A stretch of 47,642 bases of DNA. Origin: a virus. Under the pieces are notes generated by a model that had not been told where the DNA came from, made no database searches, and worked only from the letters and a program-made list of their open reading frames with translations. A program made the position numbers and the translations under genes. The stretch is from IMG/VR virus record IMGVR_UViG_3300034407_003043, positions 1 through 47,642 of that record. One strand, given 5' to 3'. Positions 22,494-29,528 of this stretch are shown here, piece by piece; positions within the stretch are counted from its first letter, which is position 1, and each line of letters begins with the position of its first letter.

Positions 22494-22750
22494 GGAAATT
22501 TAGAACCCCTCATAAGAGAGGTTCAAGGATATTTTCATACCCTTACCTCGATTCCCCAATCAAAGTACTTGTATTAAGTTAATGTATTAAGTGGTTACAA
22601 TCAAGAGTAATTCTTAAGTAATGGGGGGAGTTTATTACATTGATTGTCAAGAAAACCAGAAAAAGAAGGTAATCAGGCTAATAAGTAACCAAGCTATAAT
22701 AGCTGATATCTCATCAGAATATACATCCTGATACCTATATACCTTCTTGG
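22494..22750. other. Noncoding spacer upstream of the tRNA/HNH unit
   Basis: No supported gene. It holds a hairpin GAACC...GGTTC with one mismatch (22503-22525), a GATT-CCCC-AATC element (22550-22561), a direct repeat GTATTAAGT (22571-22579 and 22584-22592) and an 8-bp inverted repeat ACAATCAA/TTGATTGT (22597-22604 and 22640-22647). A TTGACA on the minus strand (22650-22645) has no matching -10 box at normal spacing. Confidence 0.5.
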
Positions 22751-23113
22751 TTATTCTACTAATCGATAGCTTGATTCTCGAATGATACATAAGCCTTCAT
22801 CCCGTAATCCTTGGATAGCACTTCGTACACTTTCAGGAGTAGAGCCAGTTTTACTGACTATTTCACTAAGTAAGATATTAGGATTTTCTTGCAGTAATTT
22901 CTTAACCGCAGGGCGAAGAGGTTTAGCATCATCTCTCTCCCAAGGGGTGAACTGATACACACCTCTTGAGACACGATAGACATTACGCATCTTATCCAGA
23001 CGTGAATTAAGAGTAGCCAGTTTACCATATCCTAGCTCACTTAACTCTTTCAGAGTATATGAACGTTGCCAGTTGGTTCTGAGTAGTTCTAACAATTCTT
23101 TAGATGTTTTCAT
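22751..23113 (-). CDS. Double winged-helix protein (paralogue of 16320 gene)
   Basis: A 120-residue protein from ATG 23113, which overlaps the previous stop as ATGA; GGAAG precedes it. Residues 1-55 are one helix-turn-helix with a wing (TLKELSELGYGKLATLNSRL, then YRVSRGVYQFTPW). Residues 65-120 are a second one (LLSEIVSKTGSTPESVRSAI, then GLRDEGLCII and SSYRLVE), aligned with the C-terminus of the gene at 16320. Probably a small transcription regulator. Confidence 0.7.
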   Translation of the reverse strand: MKTSKELLELLRTNWQRSYTLKELSELGYGKLATLNSRLDKMRNVYRVSRGVYQFTPWERDDAKPLRPAVKKLLQENPNILLSEIVSKTGSTPESVRSAIQGLRDEGLCIIRESSYRLVE

Positions 23114-23466
23114 GAGTGCTTCCAATACCAGTTACGAATACATTTACCTATTATCTTAGTTGGAACACCTAGTTCTTCCATAAGGTCAATAGGCACTCTA
23201 GGTACGTTACTCAGTAGTGCCAGATGTATACAGAGTAGAATAGTACCTAAGATTTTATATGCTACTACCCAGATAATAATATCCAGTAGTACATAACCAA
23301 AAGAGTCATCCATGTCTATACCAAACCAGATGAATGTAAGTACGTAGGTTAGGAATAGGATGAGTATACGGGTAGCCTTGGTAAACCCTTTAGGTTTCCA
23401 AGTCATTGCCTTATCTAATGCTACTTGCATTTCGATATGCTTCTTTATTACTTTTTCTAAGCTCAT
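23110..23466 (-). CDS. Small membrane protein
   Basis: A 118-residue protein from ATG 23466 (the longer frame starts at TTG). Two or three hydrophobic segments: ATRILILFLTYVLTFIWFGI near 30-50, then VLLDIIIWVVAYKILGTILL near 58-80 continuing into CIHLALL. The ends are amphipathic. It ends in an ATGA overlap with the winged-helix gene, so the two are translated together. Only GGA precedes the start. Function unknown. Confidence 0.65.
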   Translation of the reverse strand: MSLEKVIKKHIEMQVALDKAMTWKPKGFTKATRILILFLTYVLTFIWFGIDMDDSFGYVLLDIIIWVVAYKILGTILLCIHLALLSNVPRVPIDLMEELGVPTKIIGKCIRNWYWKHS

Positions 23467-23555
23467 AGTTAGTATCCATCTGATTGATAAAAAGACCGAA
23501 AAAAGAGGGTATAGACTATCGTCTATATATAGTAGGGTTTTGGTCAATTTGGAAA

Positions 23556-23564
23556 GTTAGTATA
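23556..23564 (-). promoter_or_regulatory. Candidate promoter box TATACTAAC
   Basis: TATACTAAC on the minus strand lies about 90 bp before the gene at 23466 and directly after the terminator at 23575-23607. That order, terminator then box then gene, supports a new transcription start here. No clear -35 box. Confidence 0.35.
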
Positions 23565-23574
23565 TCGGTTCATA

Positions 23575-23607
23575 TGAAAAAATAAGTCCCCTCGTATTTG
23601 AGGGGAT
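23575..23607 (-). terminator. Terminator after the RNA polymerase gene
   Basis: TCCCCTC (23587-23593) and GAGGGGA (23600-23606) form a 7-bp GC-rich stem. The minus-strand 3' side is CTTATTTTTT. It follows the stop of the RNAP II large subunit by 13 bp and so ends that operon. The other strand also carries TTTT, so it may work both ways. Confidence 0.8.
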
Positions 23608-23618
23608 TTTATAGTTAT

Positions 23619-24599
23619 TTACGATATTGCATAATGGTTATTTCTTAGCTTACGAATGATATCAGCACTAGGCTTATCCATATCTTTAAGCATGTTGATA
23701 CCAGTTAGTTGTTGCACTACTTTAGGTAACCACTCACCGATGTAGACTTCAGCCAATATGTTGTTGTAGTGAGTCTTAGTAGAGTTCACATGGTTAGGTA
23801 ATGAACCAAATCCATCATGAATTAGTTTCAGTTGATGTGGTTTGTCCTCTTCCAATATAGAATCAACGATAGCCAGTAGTTCACGTAGATACATATGGTC
23901 GATGTCAGCTAGGTAACCTCGTTTAATTTCCTCAGCACCACGAATAGATACCATCTTGAACTTCTTAGAGATAGCTTCTAGACGTTTAACTTCAGTCATA
24001 GTACCAATTTGAGTTTCACCATTAAGGCATGTCTCAATAGCTTCCTTAGCCATACGTAGTTGAGTTTCATTGTAGTCACAACGAGCATCGACCTCACGTA
24101 GTACAAATGCATCTAGTGAATGTGTTACACGAGCAGCTAAAGCTTTAGTACCTTCATCACCTTTCTGTTTAGCACCTACTTCTTCGTACACATAAGTGAA
24201 GCGTTTACCATTGTAGTAGTACACTTCAGAGTTGCTACGTACTACTTTGATGTGTGCGGTATGACCATCAGGTAGTTCCCATTCATAGTATTCAGCTTCT
24301 GAATCCCATGCATTTACTAACAGGTTCTTAACTACTTCAGCTCTTGGTACAGCTTTGTAGTAAGACTTAGTGAATAGGTCATGGAAGTCACCAAATACTG
24401 TTTTAGGTGCTTTACCTGAACCGTATACGTAAGGAACAGTTGCTTTCTTAACATTCTTACGTTTGATTACAGCTAGGTTAGGTACCTCTTTTCTCATGTA
24501 GCCAAAGATAGATGTGTACAGGTCAGGTACAGTATCACTGATAGCACCTGTGATAAGCATACCTTGGATACAGCGTGTAGCTACCGATAGTAATTGTGG
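23619..24599 (-). CDS. N4 RNAP II-type RNA polymerase large subunit, exon 2
   Basis: Second exon of an intron-split gene; 326 codons. It starts CCA CAA TTA (24599 on), giving PQLLSVATRCIQG before the first internal ATG. Joined to exon 1 it makes a 420-residue subunit, near the 404 residues of N4 p7 (gp16). Motif B is VKKATVPYVYGSG (K146, Y153 in the joined protein), matching T7 RNAP K631/Y639. THSLDAFVLREV corresponds to the T7 HSQDGSH region. Motif C is LKLIHDGFGSLP with catalytic D356. A reader starting at the internal ATG 24560 would miss the first 13 codons and the polymerase motif A. Confidence 0.88.
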   Translation of the reverse strand, partial: PQLLSVATRCIQGMLITGAISDTVPDLYTSIFGYMRKEVPNLAVIKRKNVKKATVPYVYGSGKAPKTVFGDFHDLFTKSYYKAVPRAEVVKNLLVNAWDSEAEYYEWELPDGHTAHIKVVRSNSEVYYYNGKRFTYVYEEVGAKQKGDEGTKALAARVTHSLDAFVLREVDARCDYNETQLRMAKEAIETCLNGETQIGTMTEVKRLEAISKKFKMVSIRGAEEIKRGYLADIDHMYLRELLAIVDSILEEDKPHQLKLIHDGFGSLPNHVNSTKTHYNNILAEVYIGEWLPKVVQQLTGINMLKDMDKPSADIIRKLRNNHYAIS

Positions 24600-25635
24600 C
24601 AGTATGTTCAGACAGGTTCACTACACCTGTCCCGTTTAATTATAAATTACCAAATATCCATCCCTTGAGTATTCCACTCTTCTTGGGTTTATCAATATTC
24701 GTGTAATGAAATCTATGTTCCATTTGTCTAGGGGTTAAACCGAGAGTAGATGCGTAATCTTTCTTGGTTATGTCGTAGACTTCTGTTTTATTACCTAGGT
24801 CGTCAATAAAGTACCAAGGAGTAAAAGCTTGATTGCTTATCCCCTTATGTCCTTTTTTACTATTAGGTATACCTTTAGTGGTTTCGGATAATCTAACATC
24901 TGCTGCTTTCTGTGCAGGTGTTCTATTCTCACCACAGTAGTTACTTAGCTTTTGAGCAGTACCTCTGAGATACCCATGAGTATCTTCGGTTCTACCTTTC
25001 AGCTTAGATTGCATACTACGGATGTTAGGATGGGTCTCTGCTTTCTGTCCATACTTATCAAAGGTTTTAAGTCTTTGATTATAGTAATGTTCTGACTCTA
25101 CACAACCATGTTCTAGGATGTATTGAATCTCCGCATTAACAGCATCTTCTCTGCTATCGTGTAGGGCAAGAATTGTCTTGGTACATATACTCTCATCCCT
25201 GATTACAGGTAACTCAGTACCTGACCCTCTGTATGTTACATCCAGTTCAGGGTCAAGGTGAGTAGAGTGTACGCCTACGTAAAGCATTCCATCATTAAAG
25301 GTTAATAAGTAAGTATAATGGTTCATAAATGTCCTTGAGGTATGTTGCTTCTGAACCTCAAGTATATGTTAAACAGCTATGCATTTCTACATAGTTCAGA
25401 CTATATCTTCACCCTCAGTTGTAGGGTGTTCCGCATTTCCATTTAAAGCACTAGGCTACCGTTTGGCTGTATGGATTTCATCCTCCGTTCTGGAAGGTCT
25501 ATCCTAGTCGTTGAACCTTCAAAGGGATTCCTCCCTAAGCTTGGCTGCTGATTGTCTTCACCTTTACGTGGTCAGAGTTCCCAGCAATTAACGGAATGTT
25601 CGATAACCATTACTGGTTAAAGGGGCACACTATTT
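24600..25635 (-). ncRNA. Group I intron (IA-like) within the RNA polymerase gene
   Basis: A 1036-nt intron. The 5' exon ends GGGT and pairs with GCCC in the intron, placing a U.G pair at the splice site (P1). The last base is G and the next exon starts CCACAA, with UGUG in the guide region able to form P10. Core elements on the minus strand: P (AATTGCTGGGAACTC, 25589-25570), Q (AATCAGCAGCCAAGC, 25553-25539), R (GGTTCAACGACTAGG, ending 25500) and S (GAAGATATAGTCTGAAC, 25410-25394), with the GACTA/TAGTC P7 pair. A 3' hairpin GACAGGT-GTAGTGA-ACCTGTC precedes the 3' splice site. The order and sequence match T4 and SPO1-type introns. It encodes a GIY-YIG endonuclease after the S element. Confidence 0.92.
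24640..25326 (-). CDS. GIY-YIG homing endonuclease encoded in the intron
   Basis: A 228-residue protein. The N-terminus MNHYTYLLTFNDGMLYVGVH is a GIY-YIG domain in a degenerate form (YTY...YVG), followed by a conserved YRGSG and the EAxxxE-like helix REDAVNAEIQYILEHG with the catalytic glutamate. The C-terminal half holds NUMOD-like DNA-binding parts: TPWYFIDDLGNKTEVYDITK and then YASTLGLTPRQMEHRF. AAGGACATTT precedes the ATG. It lies downstream of the intron core. Its likely job is to cut intron-less alleles of the polymerase gene and spread the intron. Confidence 0.9.
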   Translation of the reverse strand: MNHYTYLLTFNDGMLYVGVHSTHLDPELDVTYRGSGTELPVIRDESICTKTILALHDSREDAVNAEIQYILEHGCVESEHYYNQRLKTFDKYGQKAETHPNIRSMQSKLKGRTEDTHGYLRGTAQKLSNYCGENRTPAQKAADVRLSETTKGIPNSKKGHKGISNQAFTPWYFIDDLGNKTEVYDITKKDYASTLGLTPRQMEHRFHYTNIDKPKKSGILKGWIFGNL

Positions 25636-25917
25636 ACCCGAAGCTGCTGCATCTAGCTCAATGTAATGACCAGATGGATTACCATTAACGATATCCCATA
25701 CATTCAATAGAGATGCAGTGAATATCTCAGGTTCATCAGCACTATCAATCTTGTCTTGAAAGTGTTTGCTTAGGTCAAGCATTCCCTTACATTTACGGAT
25801 AGTAGGTAACTGTTCTCTACCCCAAGATAGGCGTTCTTCAAATGGTTTCTTGTCTAGACCGAACATAGATGCTAAATCGATAAGTGACCATTGTGCAGCA
25901 GTAAATAGGTGTTTCAT
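25636..25917 (-). CDS. N4 RNAP II-type RNA polymerase large subunit, exon 1
   Basis: First exon, 94 codons, from ATG 25917 (AAGGA upstream). It corresponds to the palm region of T7 RNAP before motif A: GLDKKPFEERLSWGREQL resembles the T7 segment around VDKVPFPERIKF, and the exon ends GHYIELDAAASG with catalytic D89 (T7 D537). Without splicing the frame would end after one more codon (AAA TAG, 25635-25630), so a truncated 95-residue product would be inactive. The splice joins GGT to CCA and continues as PQLLSVATRC, in frame. Transcribed with the small subunit and the 25949 gene. Confidence 0.88.
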
Positions 25918-25931
25918 AAGTTGTTTTCCTT

Positions 25932-25945
25932 TGATTGGGGAATCA
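25932..25945. repeat. TGATT-GGGG-AATCA element
   Basis: A 5-bp inverted repeat with a GGGG core just before the RNA polymerase exon 1 ribosome-binding site. The 12-nt core GATTGGGGAATC recurs in the other orientation at 22550-22561, and the shorter TTGGGGAAT recurs at 27271-27280. It may be a protein or RNA-processing site. Confidence 0.35.
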
Positions 25946-25948
25946 GAT

Positions 25949-26380
25949 TTATTTACGGTTAACTTTGTATATTACTTCTTTGGCGTTATCTAATAACACC
26001 TTCATATCCTTCCCTTGGATAGCCTTGTTTCGGATATCCCAAAGTACGGTAGCTTGGCAACATCTACCTTCTTGTCCGAAGATATCTGATAAGCCGGCAG
26101 CTTGTTTTAAGACGATAAGTAGAGGGTAGTTTTCAGCTAGGGTGTAGTAAGTCCATAGAGCCTTATAGTACTCGGTACACTCATCCATGTTGACAGCTTG
26201 CTTACCTTTAGCCTCACGCCAAGTAAGCCCGGTACTACCATCTTTAAAGACCTTACTTGCTTGGTATAGATCTTCTATCGACTTACCCTTAGCACCCTTT
26301 ATACGAGCACAGAATGCACTAAATCGTTTATCACCTTTGGTTGAGCACTCAAGGAATGGTTCTTGTCCATGTCTAATCAT
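25949..26380 (-). CDS. Conserved phage protein between the two RNAP subunits
   Basis: A 143-residue protein. It has the pattern FSAFCARIKGAKGKSIEDLY, then GSTGLTWREAKGKQAVNMDE and GLSDIFGQEGRCCQATVLWD, which I associate with a widely spread phage protein of unknown function. GGAG precedes the ATG. Its place between the RNAP II subunit genes (2 bp after the small subunit, 31 bp before exon 1) suggests early expression. No mechanism can be read off. Confidence 0.75.
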   Translation of the reverse strand: MIRHGQEPFLECSTKGDKRFSAFCARIKGAKGKSIEDLYQASKVFKDGSTGLTWREAKGKQAVNMDECTEYYKALWTYYTLAENYPLLIVLKQAAGLSDIFGQEGRCCQATVLWDIRNKAIQGKDMKVLLDNAKEVIYKVNRK

Positions 26381-26382
26381 GA

Positions 26383-27270
26383 TTAAAACTCCGGTTCTAC
26401 TAGTTCTTTATTGTAAGATTGAATCATTGCTTTTATATAGGCGATAGACTGGTAGTTAAAGTGATGAGCCTTAGCGTAACATCTACCACCATTATCAAAT
26501 CGATGGTGTATGTAGAAACGGTTACCATTCTGAGCCATTAACTTGGCTTTACTAGGTAGCTCATCCATTAACTGTGACCATGTTTCAAATCGTTTAGACA
26601 CATCTAATTCTGACTCCATATTACCGTCATCTTTCATCTTTGGTTCAGAGTCAAACTTAGGTGTTACTAGGAATTGAATACGATTGTCTACTCGATAAGG
26701 AGTACGGTTTACTCGGTTGATGTGATTAAGATTTAGAGGCTTATCATGATGTTTAAGTACACCACCACAGATAATACTTTGGTTAATAGTTCTATAACCA
26801 ATCATAGAGTTGTTGGTTATCTTTAGAGGGATATCAATACTAGGTAATACATAGCTTAACTGTTTACGTTTATCAGCTATCTCTTTAGGTAGTTTATTCT
26901 TACACGTAAACATTAAGTACATACCTAATCTGTTTACTTCAATAAACTTACTACTAGATACAGCATTAAGCATAATATCAATGATATGTTGCTTATGTTC
27001 GTAACTACGTAGTTTGTTATACATCATACCTACTAGAGCTTGAGCAGTAGCTTGACCATCAAGTACTACTCTTGCTATGAGTCTGTAGATAGTTTCCCCT
27101 AGGTTATCCTTTTCTAACCATTCATATATCTCATTATGTTCCTCATCTGATAAAGGAGCATCTAATAGGTCAATGTTATCTAAATACTGCATTGCATCAG
27201 TTGTTAATTGCTCTTCACCATGTCTAAGTAATTCTAGTTCATGGTCTTTAGCTAGTTGTTCTAAGTTCAT
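26383..27270 (-). CDS. N4 RNAP II-type RNA polymerase small subunit
   Basis: A 295-residue protein that resembles the N-terminal/thumb-and-palm entry part of T7-family polymerases, as N4 p4 (gp15, about 269 residues) does. The best landmark is the end: GNRFYIHHRFDNGGRCYAKA, then HHFNYQSIAYIKAMIQ, which parallels the T7 block FPYNMDWRGRVY plus the following helix. With the product of exons 1+2 it would form the heterodimer that transcribes middle genes. AAGGATTCCCCA precedes the ATG. Confidence 0.82.
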   Translation of the reverse strand: MNLEQLAKDHELELLRHGEEQLTTDAMQYLDNIDLLDAPLSDEEHNEIYEWLEKDNLGETIYRLIARVVLDGQATAQALVGMMYNKLRSYEHKQHIIDIMLNAVSSSKFIEVNRLGMYLMFTCKNKLPKEIADKRKQLSYVLPSIDIPLKITNNSMIGYRTINQSIICGGVLKHHDKPLNLNHINRVNRTPYRVDNRIQFLVTPKFDSEPKMKDDGNMESELDVSKRFETWSQLMDELPSKAKLMAQNGNRFYIHHRFDNGGRCYAKAHHFNYQSIAYIKAMIQSYNKELVEPEF

Positions 27271-27291
27271 TGGGGAATCCTTACGAGGTTA

Positions 27292-27519
27292 TTAATTGAT
27301 AGGTTCAATAGACCAACAAGTACCTGCACCAGTAGCAATATATTTACGTTCAATACCTTTAGATATTAACTTACCAATACATTGACCTTCTAGTTGTTGT
27401 ATACGTTGTTCTTCTTTAAATAAAATTAGGAATTCATGCATCACATAGGTAGATACACATAGCATTATGATAATACCCCACACAAGTACACTGTCGAACT
27501 TCTTCTTATTGGTTAGCAT
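27292..27519 (-). CDS. Small single-pass membrane protein
   Basis: A 75-residue protein with one membrane segment (VLVWGIIIMLCVSTYVMHEF, about 12-31) after a basic N-terminus (MLTNKKKF). GGAG lies 7 bases before the ATG. A repeat element GAGCAAAGCGA lies 32 bp upstream. Function unknown; possibly membrane targeting of an early-phase process. Confidence 0.7.
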   Translation of the reverse strand: MLTNKKKFDSVLVWGIIIMLCVSTYVMHEFLILFKEEQRIQQLEGQCIGKLISKGIERKYIATGAGTCWSIEPIN

Positions 27520-27541
27520 TAGTTTTCTCCTTTAATAAATA

Positions 27542-27562
27542 CCAGAAACAGAGCAAAGCGAG
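27542..27562 (-). repeat. Upstream repeat, copy 1 (CCANNNACNGAGCAAAGCGA)
   Basis: Plus-strand CCAGAAACAGAGCAAAGCGA. The same pattern is present at 29509-29528 and 30177-30196, each 30-60 bp before the start of a leftward gene. It is likely a promoter-associated or processing element. Orientation is given as that of the downstream genes. Confidence 0.5.
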
Positions 27563-27573
27563 AGGTATATCAG

Positions 27574-27765
27574 TTACCATCTACCTTTTTGATAGAATGG
27601 CTTTACATGTATTTTATCTTTTGGGTTAGCTGGTTGTTTGAAGTCATCTACTTCGGTTATATCCTTTAGTGATATAATCTCTATTTCGTTTGTATGCCAT
27701 TGGTAAGAAGCAGGTGACATAGCGAAGGCAAAGAGAGCTATCTTATTACGTCCACGTAAATTCAT
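27574..27765 (-). CDS. Small hypothetical protein
   Basis: A 63-residue protein (MNLRGRNKIALFAFAMSPAS...). GGAAT precedes the ATG. The middle (TNEIEIISLKDITEVDDF) is beta-like. It lies 3 bp after the gene at 27769. Not recognised. Confidence 0.6.
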   Translation of the reverse strand: MNLRGRNKIALFAFAMSPASYQWHTNEIEIISLKDITEVDDFKQPANPKDKIHVKPFYQKGRW

Positions 27766-27768
27766 AGG

Positions 27769-28137
27769 TTAATTCCTTAGTTTCAGGTCACCACGTAGGT
27801 ATTGGCCACACCGGTTAATTACAAAGTTAAGCCAGACTATTCTCCAGTACTTAAGGTTTTCACTATGCCAAGGTTGCTCACCATTTATGTCACACCAATC
27901 ATTCAAGAAGGCACTTAAATGATACTCCAGACATAACTGACTACGTATGAAGTCATACCCTAAGCTGTCTATCAGGTTACGTTTTATGTAATGTGTTAAT
28001 CCTAAATCAGTACAGATGTCTGACATTTCATTACATGTCCAGTAGTTATGTAACGCTAGATTCTCTGTCTGGTCTCTTAGGATTGTTTTAGCAGCATCGC
28101 GTATAGCAGTTAGATATTTCTTTGTAAGGGTATCCAT
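27769..28137 (-). CDS. Hypothetical protein, member of a local paralogous family
   Basis: A 122-residue protein. It shares a layout with the next gene upstream: AIRDAAKTILRDQTENLALH, then WTCNEMSDI near the middle and KYWRIVWLNFVIN near the end. It is therefore a paralogue of the 28164 gene and, more distantly, of the 28559 gene. Helical, rich in Trp, Cys and Leu. GAGAT precedes the ATG. Function unknown. Confidence 0.7.
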   Translation of the reverse strand: MDTLTKKYLTAIRDAAKTILRDQTENLALHNYWTCNEMSDICTDLGLTHYIKRNLIDSLGYDFIRSQLCLEYHLSAFLNDWCDINGEQPWHSENLKYWRIVWLNFVINRCGQYLRGDLKLRN

Positions 28138-28163
28138 AATAAGTATCTCTTTGGTTAAGTAGG

Positions 28164-28496
28164 TTAAGATTCAGGGTAGTCAATAATAAAGTTAAGCCAT
28201 CGGATACGAAGCTCCTTCAGCTTAGCACCTATATTCCAGAGGTTAGGATATACTCTGTTAATGTGTGCATGGAGAAAAGCGGGAGAGTAAGGATAGTAAT
28301 TACCTAGCTCATCAGACAATTGTTTATTGAACTCATAAGACAGTCTTTCAAGTATTACGTTACTTATACTTGTACTTGGTTTAGATAACTCTATGCAGGT
28401 ATAGAATCCGTCTTTATCAAAACTATCTTGTTTCTCAAGTAAACGTTTAGCATTACTCTTAAGCAGCAATAAACTCTCTAGTTGTAATTCGTTCAT
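28164..28496 (-). CDS. Hypothetical protein, member of a local paralogous family
   Basis: A 110-residue protein with LLKSNAKRLLEKQDSFDKDG, then FYTCIELS and a C-terminal KELRIRWLNFIID, each aligned with the 27769 gene. Its middle (HAHINRVYPNLWNIG) resembles the 28559 gene (HLNYPYMWNQCN). Likely arose by gene duplication in the early block. AAGGG precedes the ATG. Function unknown. Confidence 0.7.
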   Translation of the reverse strand: MNELQLESLLLLKSNAKRLLEKQDSFDKDGFYTCIELSKPSTSISNVILERLSYEFNKQLSDELGNYYPYSPAFLHAHINRVYPNLWNIGAKLKELRIRWLNFIIDYPES

Positions 28497-28525
28497 AGTA
28501 CACCCTTACTTATGAATGTTTATAT

Positions 28526-28552
28526 AACCACTCATGTATTATGTGAGTGGTT
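28526..28552 (-). other. Strong hairpin between paralogous genes
   Basis: AACCACTCA and TGAGTGGTT form a perfect 9-bp stem with a 9-nt loop in the 62-bp gap between the genes at 28559 and 28496. The downstream side on the minus strand is ATATAAAC, so it is a poor terminator; it may slow decay or cause partial termination. Confidence 0.5.
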
Positions 28553-28558
28553 AATTCC

Positions 28559-28873
28559 TTAATCCAATGGGTCTTCGAAATCAGCGAGGGCAATAACATA
28601 CCAAGAAGTTCTTAGTTCTATATTGCATTGATTCCACATGTAAGGGTAATTCAAGTGGTCTATCTTCATATGTTTGTAGTAGAGATACTTAGCATGTTCT
28701 ATCTGTAGGTGTTCAACTAGCGATGTGTACTGAGCTTCCTCATCTCTTCCAAGAAGTTCAGTACTAGGTACTTGGTAACTATAAGCAGCACACTCAGCTA
28801 ATCCATATCTTACTGCCTTCTTATAGTTAGGCTTGAGAGTACGCATCTTCTTCATGATATCTAAAGGTGACAT
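28559..28873 (-). CDS. Hypothetical protein, distant member of the paralogous family
   Basis: A 104-residue protein (MSPLDIMKKMRTLKPNYKKA...). The segment HLNYPYMWNQCNIELRTSWY and IALADF matches the C-terminal layout of the two following genes (YPNLWNIG, ELRIRWLNFIID). GGAAT precedes the ATG. Function unknown. Confidence 0.68.
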   Translation of the reverse strand: MSPLDIMKKMRTLKPNYKKAVRYGLAECAAYSYQVPSTELLGRDEEAQYTSLVEHLQIEHAKYLYYKHMKIDHLNYPYMWNQCNIELRTSWYVIALADFEDPLD

Positions 28874-28890
28874 AGATAATTCCTTAATGG

Positions 28891-29058
28891 TTATATGTCT
28901 TGTTGCTCTTTCGCTACTTTGTTTAGAGCCTTGGCTATAGCTTCCATATCTACTGAATCATCAGCAGCAATAAGAAGTTGTTCACCATAAGCATCTACGA
29001 TTTCTTCTCCGTTATGTATTGTCCTAATAGGGAATGATATTGCTTCAGTTAATTTCAT
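28891..29058 (-). CDS. Small hypothetical protein (55 residues)
   Basis: A short frame from ATG 29058 (MKLTEAISFPIRTIHNGEEI...) to a TAA at 28891, with AAGGAATTAAT before the ATG. It fills the gap between the genes at 29133 and 28873. Acidic; one strand-turn-helix is likely (VDAYGEQLLIAADDSVDMEA). Not recognised. Confidence 0.65.
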   Translation of the reverse strand: MKLTEAISFPIRTIHNGEEIVDAYGEQLLIAADDSVDMEAIAKALNKVAKEQQDI

Positions 29059-29085
29059 ATTAATTCCTTAGTGACTATCTATTAC

Positions 29086-29121
29086 TTAAAGAGGAATCCC
29101 CAACTCTTTCGAGTCAGGGAT
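29086..29121 (-). terminator. Terminator after the 29133 gene
   Basis: On the minus strand ATCCCTGACTC-GAAA-GAGTTGGGGAT forms an 11-bp stem (with two G.U pairs) closed by a GNRA tetraloop, followed by TCCTCTTT. It lies 11 bp after the stop codon. Confidence 0.65.
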
Positions 29122-29132
29122 AATTCAATTGG

Positions 29133-29459
29133 TTACAGCTTACCAGTCCAACCGCTAGTATCAGCTTCTTTAGAACCGCGTTTGAACAGCGTACATTTAA
29201 CTGGAACTTGAATGGTTAGTGCTTCATCACGTTCAGCACCTTCAGGTAATTCAAGTGCTGCTTCAGTCTTTTCTAACAGCAGTTCCATCAGCTTACGTTG
29301 ATTCGCATTCATGCCTTTGATGTCTGAACTTACAGGACAGTTCAGAGGCATACGAATAACTACATCTTCAGCAACTTGCAACTCAACGTTTAGGTAAACG
29401 TCAGTTTGGTTAGATGAATTAGACTCAGATGCAGATGTTTCCCAAATAGTATTTGACAT
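29133..29459 (-). CDS. Hypothetical beta-rich protein
   Basis: A 108-residue protein. A serine/asparagine-rich N-terminus is followed by strands (DVYLNVELQVAEDVVIRMPL), a helix (NANQRKLMELLLEKTEAALE) and a final strand region (LTIQVPVKCTLFKRG). GGAG precedes the ATG. It has its own leader (with the repeat at 29509-29528) and its own terminator, so it is a single-gene unit. Not recognised. Confidence 0.7.
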   Translation of the reverse strand: MSNTIWETSASESNSSNQTDVYLNVELQVAEDVVIRMPLNCPVSSDIKGMNANQRKLMELLLEKTEAALELPEGAERDEALTIQVPVKCTLFKRGSKEADTSGWTGKL

Positions 29460-29508
29460 AGGTATTACTCCAATAGGTTTAGGTTAAGGTCATTCGCTTA
29501 TCGAACAA

Positions 29509-29528
29509 CCAAAAACGGAGCAAAGCGA
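29509..29528 (-). repeat. Upstream repeat, copy 2 (CCANNNACNGAGCAAAGCGA)
   Basis: Plus-strand CCAAAAACGGAGCAAAGCGA, about 50 bp before the gene at 29459. Matches copies 1 and 3 at every fixed position. Confidence 0.5.

Noticed and set aside
22647-22740. Frame encoding a hydrophobic helix (ISAIIAWLLISLITFFFWF)
   Set aside because: No ATG, GTG or TTG start with a ribosome-binding site opens this frame.
23619-24560. A complete 313-residue gene starting at 24560
   Set aside because: The frame is open upstream to the intron end and the upstream residues (PQLLSVATRCIQG) belong to the polymerase; no ribosome-binding site precedes 24560.
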